From positions 1 to 64,000 of the forward strand of contig CAUYUJ010021161.1 in NCBI GenBank assembly GCA_963575745.1: a stretch of 64,000 nt of DNA, written 5' to 3'. The notes beneath the pieces are model-generated. The model was not told the origin of the DNA, made no database searches, and saw only the letters and a program-made list of their open reading frames with translations. The DNA is from Prorocentrum cordatum. Its lineage: Eukaryota > Sar > Dinophyceae > Prorocentrales > Prorocentraceae. Position 1 is the first letter of the stretch, and each line of letters opens with the position of its first letter. The position numbers and the translations under genes are program-made. This document shows positions 10,728 through 21,365 of the stretch, one piece after another.

Positions 10728-11330
10728 GATAGGTCAATTTGGCGCACCTGGTGCGCGCGGCGCAACTGGCATGTGAGGCGCACCTCGCGGGCTTCGCGCA
10801 CCTGGCTGGCGTCTGCACTGGTTCCCGATGGCTGTCGATGCCGAGACTCGGGTGCTATGTACGTGTTGGGAGGGCGGGTGGTAATGAGCGAGACGGCTTG
10901 TTGCTTGTGGGTAGCGTGACTCCCTCTGGCCGGCTCCTCCGGACGGCTCCTCCGGCCAGCTTCTCCGGCCGGTTCCTCCTCCTCCTCCTCCTCCTCGCCT
11001 CCTCCTCCTCCTCCTTTTTTGTCCTCCTCCTCCTCCTCCTACTCGTCCCCCTCCCCCCCCCTGCGTCTGTGGGGCGGGGAAGGGCACGACTGATCGGAGC
11101 GTCCGAGGTCGCGCAGGACGGCTGCAAGAGGGCCCCAGGAAGCACAAGATTGTTTTCCAAGATGGCTCCAGCTTGCCATCGCTCCGACGTCCACTTCCCG
11201 TGCACTCTTCGGTCTCGTGCGTGTTTTTTTTTTTGCTCGGTGGTCCAGGAGGGTCCTCGATGGCTCTCGCGGAGAAAAGATGCACACGTCCGAGCGATGC
11301 CAAGCAAGGCAAACTCCAGCATGCTCCAAA
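10728..11330. other. no gene seen
   Basis: GC-rich sequence with a short array of CCGGCTCCTCCGG-type palindromic words at 10925-10970 and a CTC run at 10976-11045. Remaining open frames are unremarkable. Confidence 0.6.
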
Positions 11331-11880
11331 GGGCCCCAAGAACGCCCCCCAAGGCGGCTCCGGCGTGGCCACGGAGCACCCCCCCGAGAGAGCCACCAAG
11401 AGAGGCCACGCTCCGGCACGTCCGAAACCTTAGACTGACCAATGGGCGTTTCGCCTTCTCGCCTGTTGCATTCCGATTGCCCTCCCAGGCCTCAAGATGG
11501 CTCCTAAAAGGCAAGAGAGCTCCGAGAGCCGCCCAAGAGGGGCCCCGCACGGCCCCAAGAGCGCTCCAAGATCGCTCCCAGGAGGGGTCCAGGAGGCGAG
11601 CTTCGGAGCTGCAGAAAGGGGAACCCTAATTGGGGACCCCCCTCCTTTGATCGAGCTCCACCTAGATGGCCCCACGATGGCCTCCAAGGCTCCCGAGAGG
11701 GCCCCAAGAGGGCCCCAAGAGACCCCTGAGAGGTTCCCGAGAGGCGCCCAAGAGACCCCCAAGAGGCTCCAAAAGGCCCAAAGAGGCACCCAAGACGCTC
11801 CAAGAGGCCCACGGGACTGCCAAGAGGCCCCTACGACGCCCCAAGAGGACTCCAAGACTCTCGGACATCCAAGAGGCCTC
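11331..11880. repeat. degenerate CCAAGAGGCCCC array
   Basis: Repeated CCAAGAGG / CCCCAAGA modules with the same orientation and spacing style as 7991-8620. Dense at 11690-11880, where nearly every 10-20 bp repeats the word. Confidence 0.7.
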
Positions 11881-11889
11881 TGGTCATTC

Positions 11890-12075
11890 TGCTCGCCATC
11901 TCCTCCTCCTCCGCCTGCTGATCCTCCTCCGCCTGCTGAACCTGCTCCTCCTCCTCCTCCTCCTCCTCCTCCTCCTCTTCCCTCTTCCCTGTTCCTCCCT
12001 CCCCCTCCCCTTCCACCTGCTCATCTTCCTCATCTTCCACATCTTCCTACTCCTTCCACCTCCTCCTACATCCCC
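11890..12075. repeat. CTC microsatellite
   Basis: Degenerate CTC/CTG/TTCC repeats; pure pyrimidine on the plus strand over most of its length. Confidence 0.85.
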
Positions 12076-12754
12076 CCCCTCGTGCGGTACGACGGCTTCC
12101 CCAGCCCTTTGCTCCACTGCATGCTCCTCCACATCTCTGATCAGGGAAGCTCGCCTGAGCATCGGTTCTGGATGGGCTGGCGGCTGGTGAGGTTACGCGA
12201 CGCGTCTAGAATATCCACCGCCTGCCGAGGTCCCTGAAAATTGATCCCCCAGCCAAGGGTGAAGTATATGCATCATTGTTTTCCACCGCGTCGCAAGGAA
12301 ACCCATGCCCCAAGCGTCGAGTATACTGGAAGGCCCAACCAACCAAATCTGCATATTCGAACCATGGAGCGATGATCCTGCAATCCGTGATTCGCAAAAT
12401 CAGCGCATCGCGATGGACAGCAGCAGCAGCAGCCGCAAAACAACAGGCCGAGGAGAGCCAGGCGGCAGGGAGGAAGGGGGAAAGGCCAGAGGGCAGCGCA
12501 GCGATAGAGGCAGGAAAAAGCGCGCGAGAGATGCGACGTGCCCGGCCATGGATCCGCCTGCTGCCCGTCGGTGCTGGGCCGTCTTCGGTGGGCTTCGGGC
12601 GGTCTCTCCGGCGGTCCTCTGGCGGCCTTCGGTGGTCCCTGGCGTTCTCCCGGCGGCCTGCTTGGCGGCGGGCGCGCGAGCTGGGCGGCTGCGTTCGCCA
12701 AGGGGCCCACAGTCGAACACCTGGGAGGTGAGGCAGCAGCCAGAGCGGGGCAAT
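12076..12754. other. no gene seen
   Basis: Non-repetitive except for a segment at 12205-12255 that is an inverted, diverged copy of 9160-9220, and CAG triplets at 12418-12436. No supported ORF. Confidence 0.6.
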
Positions 12755-12943
12755 CCCAGACGTGCGACGTCCTGATTTTTTCAGGACGGCGTCCCCGGAA
12801 GACCCGGCCCTTTCCCCAGGAACGGCTTTTCGTCCCGAGTCGTTGTCTGACGGCCCCAGGGCCCGGCGAGGGCCCCCCGGGGGCCGAAAATAGCAAAAAG
12901 GACCGCCCGTCCTGATTTTTTGACCGACGCGATCATGTCTGGG
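12755..12943. mobile_element. TIR element, family B, copy 1
   Basis: 189 bp beginning CCCAGACGTGCGACG and ending CGATCATGTCTGGG, giving a CCCAGAC...GTCTGGG inverted terminus. The interior has the family hallmarks CCTGATTTTTT, GAGTCGTT, a CCCGGCGAGGGCC box and GGCCGAAAA. Other copies: 15655-15838, 28860-29047, 30207-30337, 54194-54390, 54861-55046, with a fragment near 16750-16830. All share orientation and lack coding capacity. Confidence 0.7.
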
Positions 12944-13134
12944 ATTGGGACAGCGGCAGCGCCCGAAATCGGTCCCTGGACCCCTCCCCGGGGCTTCAGA
13001 GCACCCGTTCTGCGGGCTGCGTCAAACTGTGGCGACGAGGGGGCTCCCCGAAGCCCAGCCGCCGCGGCCCCAGCTCGCCCCCCCGTGGAGCGGAGCGGGG
13101 AGCAGGGAGACCAGGGCAAGCACCGCGCGGCAGG

Positions 13135-13280
13135 AGGGGGAGGAGGAGGAGGAGGAGGAGGAGGAGGAGGAGGAGGAGGAGGAGGAGGAGGAGGAGAAGG
13201 AGGAGGAGGAGGAGGAGGAGGAGGAGGAGCGGGAGGAGGAGGAGGAGCAGCAGGAGGAGGAGGAGGAGAAGGCAGGGGGA
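13135..13280. repeat. GGA microsatellite
   Basis: Nearly pure GGA triplets. Flanking sequence (12944-13134 and 13281-13784) is non-repetitive and shows no supported gene. Confidence 0.9.
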
Positions 13281-13784
13281 CGAGAGGCAAGGGGATTCGG
13301 ACCCATCGTGGGCACTGCATAATCGCTCCTTCAAGGGGAGGCCTGCGGCGAATCACCGCCGACCCCTTGCCTTCTAGGATGCGCCTGTGCGGCCACACGT
13401 TGTGTTCGTGATGCGCCGTCGACGGCAACACCTTCCCCTCCACCCTCCGGGTCTTCGCCCCTGGTACCAGTCCGCGGCGCACCTGCTCCTGCATATCCAC
13501 TTCGGCACCGCCTGCATCGCAGGGCCTCGCCCACTCCGGCCGCCTGAGGCCCCGCCTTCCTGTGCCCTGTCTCCCTAATTAAAGCTGTGCGTAGCCCGCC
13601 TAGCTTTTAGCGGAAGAGGTTCGCTCTCGCCCCGCGGATCAAAAAACTGTGCGGCCACACGTGTGGGCAAAGTTTGGCCGCGCCATTGAACCATGCGTTC
13701 CCCCCGCCGCTGTGGAAGCCCTTCGGGGAGCACGTGGGATGAGGAGAGGAGGGGAAAAGGAGGATGAGGAGAAGGATGAGGAGA

Positions 13785-14430
13785 CCTCTTGGGAGCTTCT
13801 TCGGTCATTCTTGGGGCCTCCTGGGAGCCTCCTGGAGGCCTCTTGGAGGCCTCTTGGATGCCTCCTTGGGCCTCTTGGGAGCCTTTGGGTGCTTCTTGGG
13901 GGCCTCCTTGGCCGTCTTATGGCGTTCCTGGCCCGTCTGACGCAATCAGAAGCCGCTTTGGGAGCCTCTCTGGGCCGTCTTGGGGCCCTCTTGGGGCGCC
14001 AGGGCCGTTTTGAAGACCACCTTGGGCGTCTTGGAGGCCTCTTGGGCCATCTTGGGGCCCGTTGGGGGCCGTCTTGGGAGCCTCTCAGCCGTCCTGGGGC
14101 CATCTTGGAGGCCTCTTGGGCGATCTTGGGGCAATCTTGGGAGCCTCTTGGGTCGTCTTGGGCCGACGGGAGGCCATTTTAAAGCAAATGCCAAAATCCT
14201 TCAACAACCATTTTAGATAACATGATTTTAGCGTCTTCGGGCCTTCCTGGAGGACCTCTTAGAGGCCTCTTGGGCTGTCTTGGGCCATCTTGAAGCCATC
14301 GTAGGCCGTCTGAGGTCCATCTTGGACCGTCTTGCAGACATTGTGCGGCCACCTTGGCCGTCTTGGAGGCAGCCTGGAGGCCATCTTGGGCCATCTTGGG
14401 CCGTGTTGGTGACCATCTTGGAGCCATCTT
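13785..14430. repeat. degenerate GGCCTCTTGGG array (inverted orientation)
   Basis: Dozens of GGCCTCTTGG, CCGTCTTGG and CCATCTTGG modules 10-25 bp apart. This is the reverse complement of the modules at 7991-8620 and 11331-11880. The decamer is partly palindromic in its GGCC and CAAG/CTTG parts. Confidence 0.75.
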
Positions 14431-14532
14431 GAGCGGAAAAACCCTTGCCTCCCACAACTCCAGGCAAGCTTTCCAGGTGGCTGGCGCGCTGGACCGAAGC
14501 CATAGGTCGGGGGCGCGCAAACATGGATTAGC

Positions 14533-14572
14533 GATCCATGGATTTGGCGCGCGGTCGCCAAATCCATGGATC
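14533..14572. repeat. perfect 17-bp inverted repeat, 6-nt spacer
   Basis: Left arm GATCCATGGATTTGGCG (14533-14549), spacer CGCGGT, right arm its exact reverse complement (14556-14572). Each arm contains the self-palindrome GATCCATGGATC in whole or part. Related words (GATTAGCGATC, TGATCCATG, TTGCGATCGCC) lie within 160 bp on either side. Confidence 0.85.
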
Positions 14573-14812
14573 AATGATCAAGGGAGGTGCCCTCCCCAAG
14601 ATGCGGCTGGTGCCGCCTCGATCGGCGGCGGAAATCTGCGATTTCCCCTGGAAACTGGACCCGTCGCTAATCCACGCCCCCTTGATCCATGCTTGCGATC
14701 GCCTGAATACCCAGTGGTCAGAAGAAGTAGGTAGAAACATGCAGTAGGAAGGCGGATAAAGTAGATTTGGGGCCCGCCCACATAATAACGAGCAACAGCC
14801 AAACCAGATCGG

Positions 14813-15075
14813 TTCTTGAAGTAGGAAAGCGCTTGGAGTAGATTGGGCTCTGAAATTCAACGAAAATACCTACATTCAACGACCGATGAGCAGGGGGATT
14901 TCTAAAACAAACCCAAGACCACCTGAAGACTAGCACGCCATGTCGATTCTTGAAGTAGCAAAGCGCTTGAAGTAGAGTGGGTTCTGGGAATCCACAAGAA
15001 TACCTACATTCACCGACCGATGGGCAGGTGGGGTTCGAAGAGAGCCCAAAACCACCCGAAGACCAGCACGCCGGG
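14813..15075. repeat. tandem duplication, ~134-bp period
   Basis: Unit 1 (14813-14946) and unit 2 (14947-15075) share TTCTTGAAGTAG, AAAGCGCTTG, AATACCTACATTCA, CGACCGATG, a GGGTTC/GGATTT box and GAAGAC.AGCACGCC. Identity is roughly 80-85% by eye, so it is an old duplication. Confidence 0.7.
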
Positions 15076-15654
15076 CACTCCTGTGGCGAGACCACCCAGG
15101 GCGGCGGAATCCCCGCTGGCGTGGCCTTGGCCCCCCCAGTGGCCGACAGGGCTCTGGGAAGCTTCCTTCGGCGTGCCCTGGCAGGGCTGCACAAGAAATT
15201 TGTTGGTCGCTTTGGGGGGAAGCCCTCACAGATCGATCCGGCTCGGAAAATGGCGCGCAAGCCTGGGGTCCAGGGCTCTGGTGGTGATCTTTTTTGCGAC
15301 GCTGCCGTCTTCTTGCCACGTCGGAGCTTAGGGACGCAGCTCCGCCCTGTCTCCAGATCCGCCGTACTTTCAGCGATGTCGTCCCCGTCTTGCCCCCCAC
15401 GCCCTTCTCAATCATCCTCGTCATCCCGAGGACGGTCTGAGGTTGGACGATGCTGACGTCCCCCTCCCCTGGTGGCCATGTTGAACTTGACCAGCGGCAT
15501 CTGCAGCCGGCCGCCCCCGGCCGTGCCCGCGACGAACGCCTCGGCAGGCTTCAAGTTGACTCCATGTCCATGGCGCCCACTCCCCCCCCTCTTCTACCTC
15601 CTCCTCGTTCCCCCAGGCGCTCCATCCCTCCATCCCTCCTCTTCCTCTTCCTCG
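15076..15654. other. no gene seen
   Basis: Non-repetitive GC-rich sequence. Several open frames of 60-165 codons overlap on both strands, none with a domain or a preference for one strand. Confidence 0.55.
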
Positions 15655-15838
15655 CAGACATGCGACGTCCTGATTTTTTCACGACGGCGTCCCCGGATAT
15701 CCAGACTCTTTCCCTGGGACCGGTTTTTCATCCTGGGGCCGGTTTTTTGACGAACCTGGGGCCCGGCGAGGGCCTCTAGAGGCCGAAAATAATGAAAAAC
15801 CTCCGTCTTGAACTTTTTACGACGCGATCATGTCTGGG
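15655..15838. mobile_element. TIR element, family B, copy 2
   Basis: 184 bp, starting (G)CAGACATGCGACG and ending GATCATGTCTGGG, with CCTGATTTTTTCACGACGG inside. Closest to the copy at 12755-12943. Confidence 0.65.
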
Positions 15839-15989
15839 TTCCTCTTCCTCTTCCTCCCTCCCTCCTCCGCCTTGTCGTGGGCACCAATTGGGGGCCGCAG
15901 CCGCCGCCGTCGTGGCCGGCGCCCGTCGCCCCTCTCTGGAGGCTTGCTTGGAGGCGCCTCTCGTCGATCCCAGCAGCCGGGCGCGGCCG

Positions 15990-16740
15990 GCCTGAGGGTG
16001 CGCCTCCTCCTCCTCCTCCTCCTCCTCCTCCTCCTCCTCCTCCTGCTTCTGCTCCTCCTCCTCCCCTCCTCCTCCTACTCCTCCTCCTCCTACTCCTCCT
16101 CCTCCTCCTCCTCCTCCTCCTGTTCCTCCTCCTCCTCCTCCTCCTCCTCCTCCTCCTCTTCCACCTCCTCCGCCTCCTTCTCCTCCTCCTCCGCCTCCTC
16201 CTCCTCCCACCCCGGGGATCAGCGATCGACGGTATGTCCACAAGGCGAAGCCAGGGCCGGGACAAATCGGACCAGGACGAAGCGGGGATCTCTGAGATCC
16301 AGCGGTTCTGGACGATGTATCGGGCGCCGCGGCCGTTCCAAAGTGCTCCAGGACGCTCTGAGAGCGTTCCGGGACGCTCCGGATGATGTATTCTGGTCCT
16401 AGCCCCGCCCGATCTGCGAGGCGGCCGAGGGGTCTGAACTAGCTGGGCCCCGGACAACATCGGTCAAGAGGGGGGGAGGATGAGGACAAATCCGCTCCAA
16501 ATCGGGCCCTGGACCCCTCCCAGGGTCCCTCCGGTGCAGCTTCGGCCCCCCTGGACCCCTCCTCCTCCTCCTCCTCCTCCTCCTCCGCTCTCCTCCTCCT
16601 CCTCCTCCTCTCCTCCTCCTCCTCCGCCTCCCTCCTCCTCCGCCTCCGCCTCCGCCTCCGCCTCCGCCTCCTCTCCTCCTCCTCCTCCTCCTCCTCCTCC
16701 TCCTCCTCCTCCTCCTCCTCCTCCTCCTCCTCCCGGGGTC
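15990..16740. repeat. two CTC microsatellites with a GC-rich spacer
   Basis: CTC-rich at 15998-16209 and 16555-16735. The spacer (16210-16554) holds no supported gene; the segment 16497-16545 resembles 12968-13010 (TCCCTGGACCCCTCCC box). Confidence 0.85.
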
Positions 16741-16836
16741 CATCTGGTGCAGCCTCTTTCCCCCCGGATCCACTTCTTGACGGCCCTATGGGGTCCGAGA
16801 ACGGCCTCCGGAGGCCGAAAAAAAGGCAAACGTTAT

Positions 16837-17105
16837 GTCGGGCCTGTCCCCTTTCGACGAAAAATAAAAATTACCCCCAAAATATAAAAATTACCCCCCC
16901 CCCCAAAATGAAACATAAACATAAACATTACCCCTTTTACTGCAGGGGGATGTTCGACGAAACATAAACAATTACCCCAAAAAGAACCCCAAAAGGGTCA
17001 AACAAACAAATTCAAAAGAGAGTCCCCAGACTATGTTTGGACTGTGTTTTGACCCTGCTCGGGGTATTCTGTTTGCTCGTCGAAGATCCTCCTGGAGGGG
17101 GACAG
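16837..17105. mobile_element. diverged family 1 element (uncertain)
   Basis: The left end GTCGGGCCTGTCCCCTTTCGACGA matches the family 1 terminus only loosely. The right end AGATCCTCCTGGAGGGGGAC resembles the complement. The interior has repeated AAACATAAACA and AATTACCCC words. Longer than the other copies and poorly preserved. Confidence 0.35.
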
Positions 17106-17642
17106 TCCTCCTCCTCCTCCTCCTCCTCCTCCTCCTCCTCCTCCTCAGGGCCTCGGACCTCGCTCCGAGCCCCCCCCCATGCTCTCGCCAGAACCCATGC
17201 TGGGCCACCTCGGACCCCCCGCCGGCCTCCAGACCGGTCCTCCCTCCCTCCCTCGCCCCTCGTCCCTCTTCCTCCCTCGTCCCTCGTCCCTCGTCCTCGT
17301 CCCTCGACCCCTCGTCCCCTTGTCCCTCGTCCTCCGTTCCTCGTCCCTGGTCCTCCCTCCGTTCTGCTCCCCGCTCGTCCCCCCAGATCATCCGTTGCCG
17401 CAAATTTCCGGTAACGCTCTGGACGAGCTGGTCGCGACCAGAATTCGGCCTCCGGTCGCGAATTCTGGAAACGAGCGAACCGTCGACGTCTTCGAAACCC
17501 TCGCTCTGACCCCGACGCGTGTCTCTTCGTTACCGAAACTCGACCCCCTCCCAGTCGCACCGAAAGTTGGCGCGACCGAAATCCGTAACAAAGAAATTCT
17601 AGACAAAGATGATCTGGGCCCTCTTCCCCCCAGGCTTAGGTA
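17106..17642. other. CTC run, CCCTCGT minisatellite, no gene
   Basis: CTC repeat 17107-17147. Irregular CCCTCGTCCCTCGTC repeats at 17240-17350. Then non-repetitive sequence with a local inverted repeat around GGTCGCGACC and GGTCGCGAATTC at 17431-17465. No supported ORF. Confidence 0.6.
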
Positions 17643-17790
17643 GGACGTGTCCCCCCGCACGCGGAATTTTTGGACGAAACATCACAAAGAGCCCCAACAT
17701 ACTCCAGAGTTGTCAAACATGCTAGAAAAATCGTCCCCACACTTTCTATTTCGACTATCTTTGAAGATTCCTCCTGCAGAGTTATGCTGC
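17643..17790. mobile_element. diverged family 1 element
   Basis: Shares GTGTCCCCCC, GGACGAAACA, CATGCTAGAAAAATCGTCCC and TTTGAAGATTCCTCCTGCAG with 18037-18226 and 3701-3851. The terminal inverted repeats are decayed. Confidence 0.5.
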
Positions 17791-17842
17791 TCCCATCGTA
17801 CTTAAGGACCACATCCCAGAAATAATTTCGAGCACCCAGAAA

Positions 17843-17892
17843 AGTGTCGAAAGAGTGTCGAACGAGTGTCGAAACAGTGTCGGACGAGTGTC
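17843..17892. repeat. 11-bp tandem repeat, ~4.5 units
   Basis: AGTGTCGAAAG, AGTGTCGAACG, AGTGTCGAAAC, AGTGTCGGACG and a partial fifth unit, in perfect 11-bp register. Confidence 0.9.
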
Positions 17893-18036
17893 TCCCAGGG
17901 CCCGACACGTGAAAACCTCCTTCCAATTTCGGTACTTTCCTGGCGCTCGACCTTCCTCCTGGTGATCCAGGCGAAAGCAGGTCGCAGCATCCTAAGTGCA
18001 GAGGGCCAGGCCCCGGACTTTCCCCCCCGGGCTCAG

Positions 18037-18226
18037 GTCGGGCGTGTTCCCCCCCCCCACCCCCCCCTCCCCCCCACCCCCCCACAGGCGGACTTTGGAC
18101 GAAGCACAACAAAAAGAGCCCCCAAAAGGATACTCCAGAGATGCCAACACATGCTAGAAAAATCGTCCCCACGCTGTGTTGTGACTGTCTCTGAAGATCC
18201 CTCCTGCTGAGGGGCAGGCCCCCGAC
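18037..18226. mobile_element. MITE-like element, family 1, further copy
   Basis: 190 bp. Left GTCGGGCGTGTTCCCC; right end GGGGCAGGCCCCCGAC. The interior has ACAGGCGGACTTTGGACGAA and CATGCTAGAAAAATCGTCCC as in the other members. Poly-C slippage has lengthened the left end. Confidence 0.55.
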
Positions 18227-18425
18227 GTCCCCCCAGGCCCTCGGCGAGCCCCTGCCGCGTGGGGGGCCCTGCCGCGTGGGGGGGGGGGGGGGGCAACGCC
18301 CGAGGCCCTCGGGTCGTGGCCGCGAGGGGGGCGGCCTGCAGGTAGGCCACGTACTCGTCGCGGGTGCAGCTTCGGTCCCTCTTCCTCATCACCATGTCCT
18401 CCCGCGGGGCGCACTTCTCAGAGGC

Positions 18426-18818
18426 TGCCTCCTCCCTCCTGCTGCCTCCTGGCCCCACCTCCTCTCTTCCTTCCCCCCTCCCTCCTCCCGTGCTCGCCGC
18501 GGGTGGTCCCTCTGCCTCAGCACCGTGGCCTCCCGCCGGCCATCTTCTCCCACAGATAAATACACACAAATAACAGGATTCCCAATATTTTCCCATACTT
18601 TCTAGGTTTTTGTCTCCCCCCCACTGCCCATCTTTTCTTACATTTTCCGGGGGATCGACGATTCATTGTGTCTGTGTGTCTTCTTCCCTCCCGAAGAGCT
18701 GCCTCCTCCCTCCTGTTGCCTTTCCTCCCCCCCTCCCTCCTCCCGTGCTCGCCGCGGGTGCAGGTCCGGTCCCTCTGCCTCAGCACCGTGGCCTCCCGCC
18801 GGCCATCTTCTCCCATGG
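18426..18818. repeat. direct duplication flanking a family A element
   Basis: A ~115-bp segment ending CGTGGCCTCCCGCCGGCCATCTTCTCCCA occurs at 18426-18552 and again at 18709-18818, sharing CCCGTGCTCGCCGCGGGTG and CCTCTGCCTCAGCACCGTGG. Between the two lies the family A repeat (18554-18690), so the element sits between direct copies of its neighbour sequence. Confidence 0.7.
18554..18690 (+). repeat. family A dispersed repeat, copy 1
   Basis: Landmarks in order: AAATACACACAAATAACAGG, CAATATTTTCCCATA, TTTTTGTCTCCCCCCCAC, TTTTC, GGGGGATCGACGATTCATTG, TGTCTGTGTGTC and a pyrimidine tract TTCTTCCCTCCCGAAG. The 5' GGGGCCCCAGGACACACAAA part of the consensus is missing here. Six more copies lie in the window, all in the same orientation. 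Confidence 0.7.
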
Positions 18819-18904
18819 ACTCCTCCTCCGTTCTGCTCCCCTCCTCAGCCCTCACAATCCTCCCTCCCCCGAATGATCATGGCCGCGACATCTGGGGATC
18901 TCAC

Positions 18905-18908
18905 CCTT

Positions 18909-18950
<42 letters not shown>

Positions 18951-19060
18951 CCTCCTCCTCCTCCTCCTCCTCCTCCTCCTCCTCCTCCTCCTCCTCCCCC
19001 CCTCCCCCTCCTCCTCCTCCTCCTCCTCCTCCTCTTCTCCTCCTCCTCCTTTTCCTGGAG
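18905..19060. repeat. CTCCTG / CTC microsatellite
   Basis: A CTCCTG hexamer run followed by pure CTC. Confidence 0.9.
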
Positions 19061-19574
19061 ACCTAGGACCCTTCTGGGCACCTCTGGGGGGCAATTGTTA
19101 CGCAACACGGACTCCGCCCAGCGGGGTACAGCGTCTGAAGACGACGAACATGGACAAACAGATCATAGCTTGACGTGCGCGGCAAACAGCAAAGCAAATA
19201 CCCTCTCTTATCATCTAGGCATGCTGCTTACGTAAGCAGGGAGGAGCAATGCAGAGAAATGGCGACGGAAGAGTAGGAAAGCTCCCACGGGCAACGATAG
19301 GAAATCCTTGGAGGCTCGTCCACCACACCACCTCCACCCACATGCCTCACCTCTAACGTGGCAGTGCTGGCGCCAGCGGTGGCGCGCTACAGGACAGGGC
19401 CAAGGATGCATCGCGCTATGTTTTTAACGAGGGTGGTAAGGCCAATGCAACAATGCCCTGGCAACAAGTCATACTTACACGGGCCTATGTAAAGATGCCC
19501 CTGATCTTGCCCTCACCGAAGGTCGGGTCAATAATGAAGCCTCCGCCTCCGCTTTTCGTGATACGCATACCTTT
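19061..19574. other. no gene seen
   Basis: Non-repetitive sequence of intermediate GC content. No ORF of note on either strand and no recognisable RNA gene. Confidence 0.6.
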
Positions 19575-20942
19575 CCTCCTCCTCCTCCTCCTCCTCCTCC
19601 TCCTCCTCCTCCTCCTCCTCCCCAATTGGCCCCCGTGCCCCGCTGATCGGGTTTTGGGGTTCTCCTCCTCGCCCTCCGTTTCCTCCTCCCCCCATGTCTT
19701 CCAGGGCCCCCCCGGAAGGACAACTCCGTGCTCCACGCCGCGAGAGGCGCGATGCGCGGCATCTCCGCGTCCAGGAGTCTTGTCTTCCTCGTCCCTCTCC
19801 CTCCCCCTAGTTCTCCACTCCTCCAACCCTACACCCCTTCCTTTTCCTGATCCACCCCATATACCCTATGTGGTTTCCCTCCTGCTCCTCCTTCTCCTGC
19901 TCGTCGTCCTCGTCCTCCTCCTCCTCCTTTTCCTCCTCCTGTCCCTCCTCCTGTTCCTGCTCCCGCTCCTGCTCCTGCTCCTCCTCCTCTTCCTCCTCCT
20001 CCTTGCCTTCCTCCTCCTCATCGTCTTCCTCCTCCTCCTCCTCTTCTCCTCCTCCTCCTCCTCTCCTCCTCCTCCTCCTCCGCCTCCTCTTCTTTCATAT
20101 TAGAAGTATGGTATGATTATGTTTTGCGACTGCTCTTATTAGTATTATTAGTATTGTTAGCGTCAGTTTGATTATTGCTACTACTATTATGTATTGTTAT
20201 TATCATCATCAGTATTGATAGTATTAGTATGTGTATTATGAATATACTCTTCATCGCATTATTATTAGTAGTCTGCGTCTTCCTCCTCCTCCTCCTCCTC
20301 GTCCTTCTCGTCCTCATCGTCCTCTATCTCCTCCTCCTCCTCCTCCTCCTCCTCCTCTTCCTCTTCGTCCTCCCCGTCCTCCTCCTCCTCCTCCTCATCG
20401 TCCTCCTAGTCCTCCTCGTCCTCCTAGTCCTCCTCCTCCTCCTCCTCCTCCTCGTCCTCCTCCTCCTCGTCCTCCTCCTCGTCGTCCTCGGCCTCCTCCT
20501 CGTCCTCCTCCTCCTCCTCCTCCTCCTCGTCCTCCTCTTCCTCCTCTTCCTCCTCCTCCTCCACCTCCGTTCCGATTCCGTATTAACAACTCCCCCTTTG
20601 TCGCACCCCGAGCGCGGTGAAAGGGTCGGCAGGGGCGGCGTTTCACCTGAGACTTCCTCGCCACCTATGACCATGTGACCATGCAACTGTTTTGCTTTTT
20701 TGGAGGGAGAAGAAGGGAGCGGTCACCGAACAATCCGCTGCCCCTCATGGGGGCTAACATGCTCCAAACGTCCAATGCAACTCCCGCGCAGAATATATAA
20801 ACGACATCAGAAGCAATCCAAAATATCGCGTGTGCGTAGACCCGCATAGGTGGGCGGCTCACACACGGAAACCCTCGCGAGCAGTACCGACCAATGACAC
20901 ACACAAGACAAAAGGGATGTGACCATGAAGCGTAACCATTGG
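19575..20942. repeat. CTC blocks around an AT-rich TAT/ATT tract
   Basis: CTC runs at 19573-19622, 19878-20097 and 20279-20572. Between the last two, 20098-20272 is AT-rich with ATTATTAGTATT-type triplets, one of the few AT-rich stretches in the window. Bases 20573-20942 are non-repetitive with no supported gene. Confidence 0.75.
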
Positions 20943-21365
20943 CAACCGCTTCACAGATGGAGGGCGGATGGTTCTCAACATGTGGCTGTCGCCTCAGCGC
21001 CGCGTGCACTCGTCTTGAACAGTTGCAAGGATTTCCACGGATCGAGGGCGGGTGGTTTTCAAACTGTGGCTCTTGTCTTAGCGCCGCGTACATTCGTTTC
21101 CGTTGAATGCAAGCGCTTCACGGATGGAGGGCGGGTGGTTTTCTAATTGGGCTCTCGCCTTAGCGCCGTGCGCACTCGTGTTAAACCTTTGCAAGAGCCT
21201 GACGGATTGATGGCGGGTGGTTTTCAGCGTTTTCAGCATGTGGCTCTCGCCTTTGCGAGGCGCGCACTCGTTCTAAACATATTTGCAAGAGCTTCACGGA
21301 TGGAGGGCGGCTCGTTTTCAACATGTGGCTCTCGCCTTAGCGCCGCGCACAATCAATCCTCTTTT
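20943..21365. repeat. ~84-bp minisatellite, 5 units
   Basis: The unit core is TTGCAAGAGCTTCACGGATG, then GAGGGCGGGTGGTTTTCAAC, ATGTGGCTCTCGCCTTAGCG and CCGCGCGCACTCGTT. Five units diverged by about 10-20% occur in a row; the fourth carries a short internal duplication (CAGCGTTTTCAGC). Confidence 0.85.
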
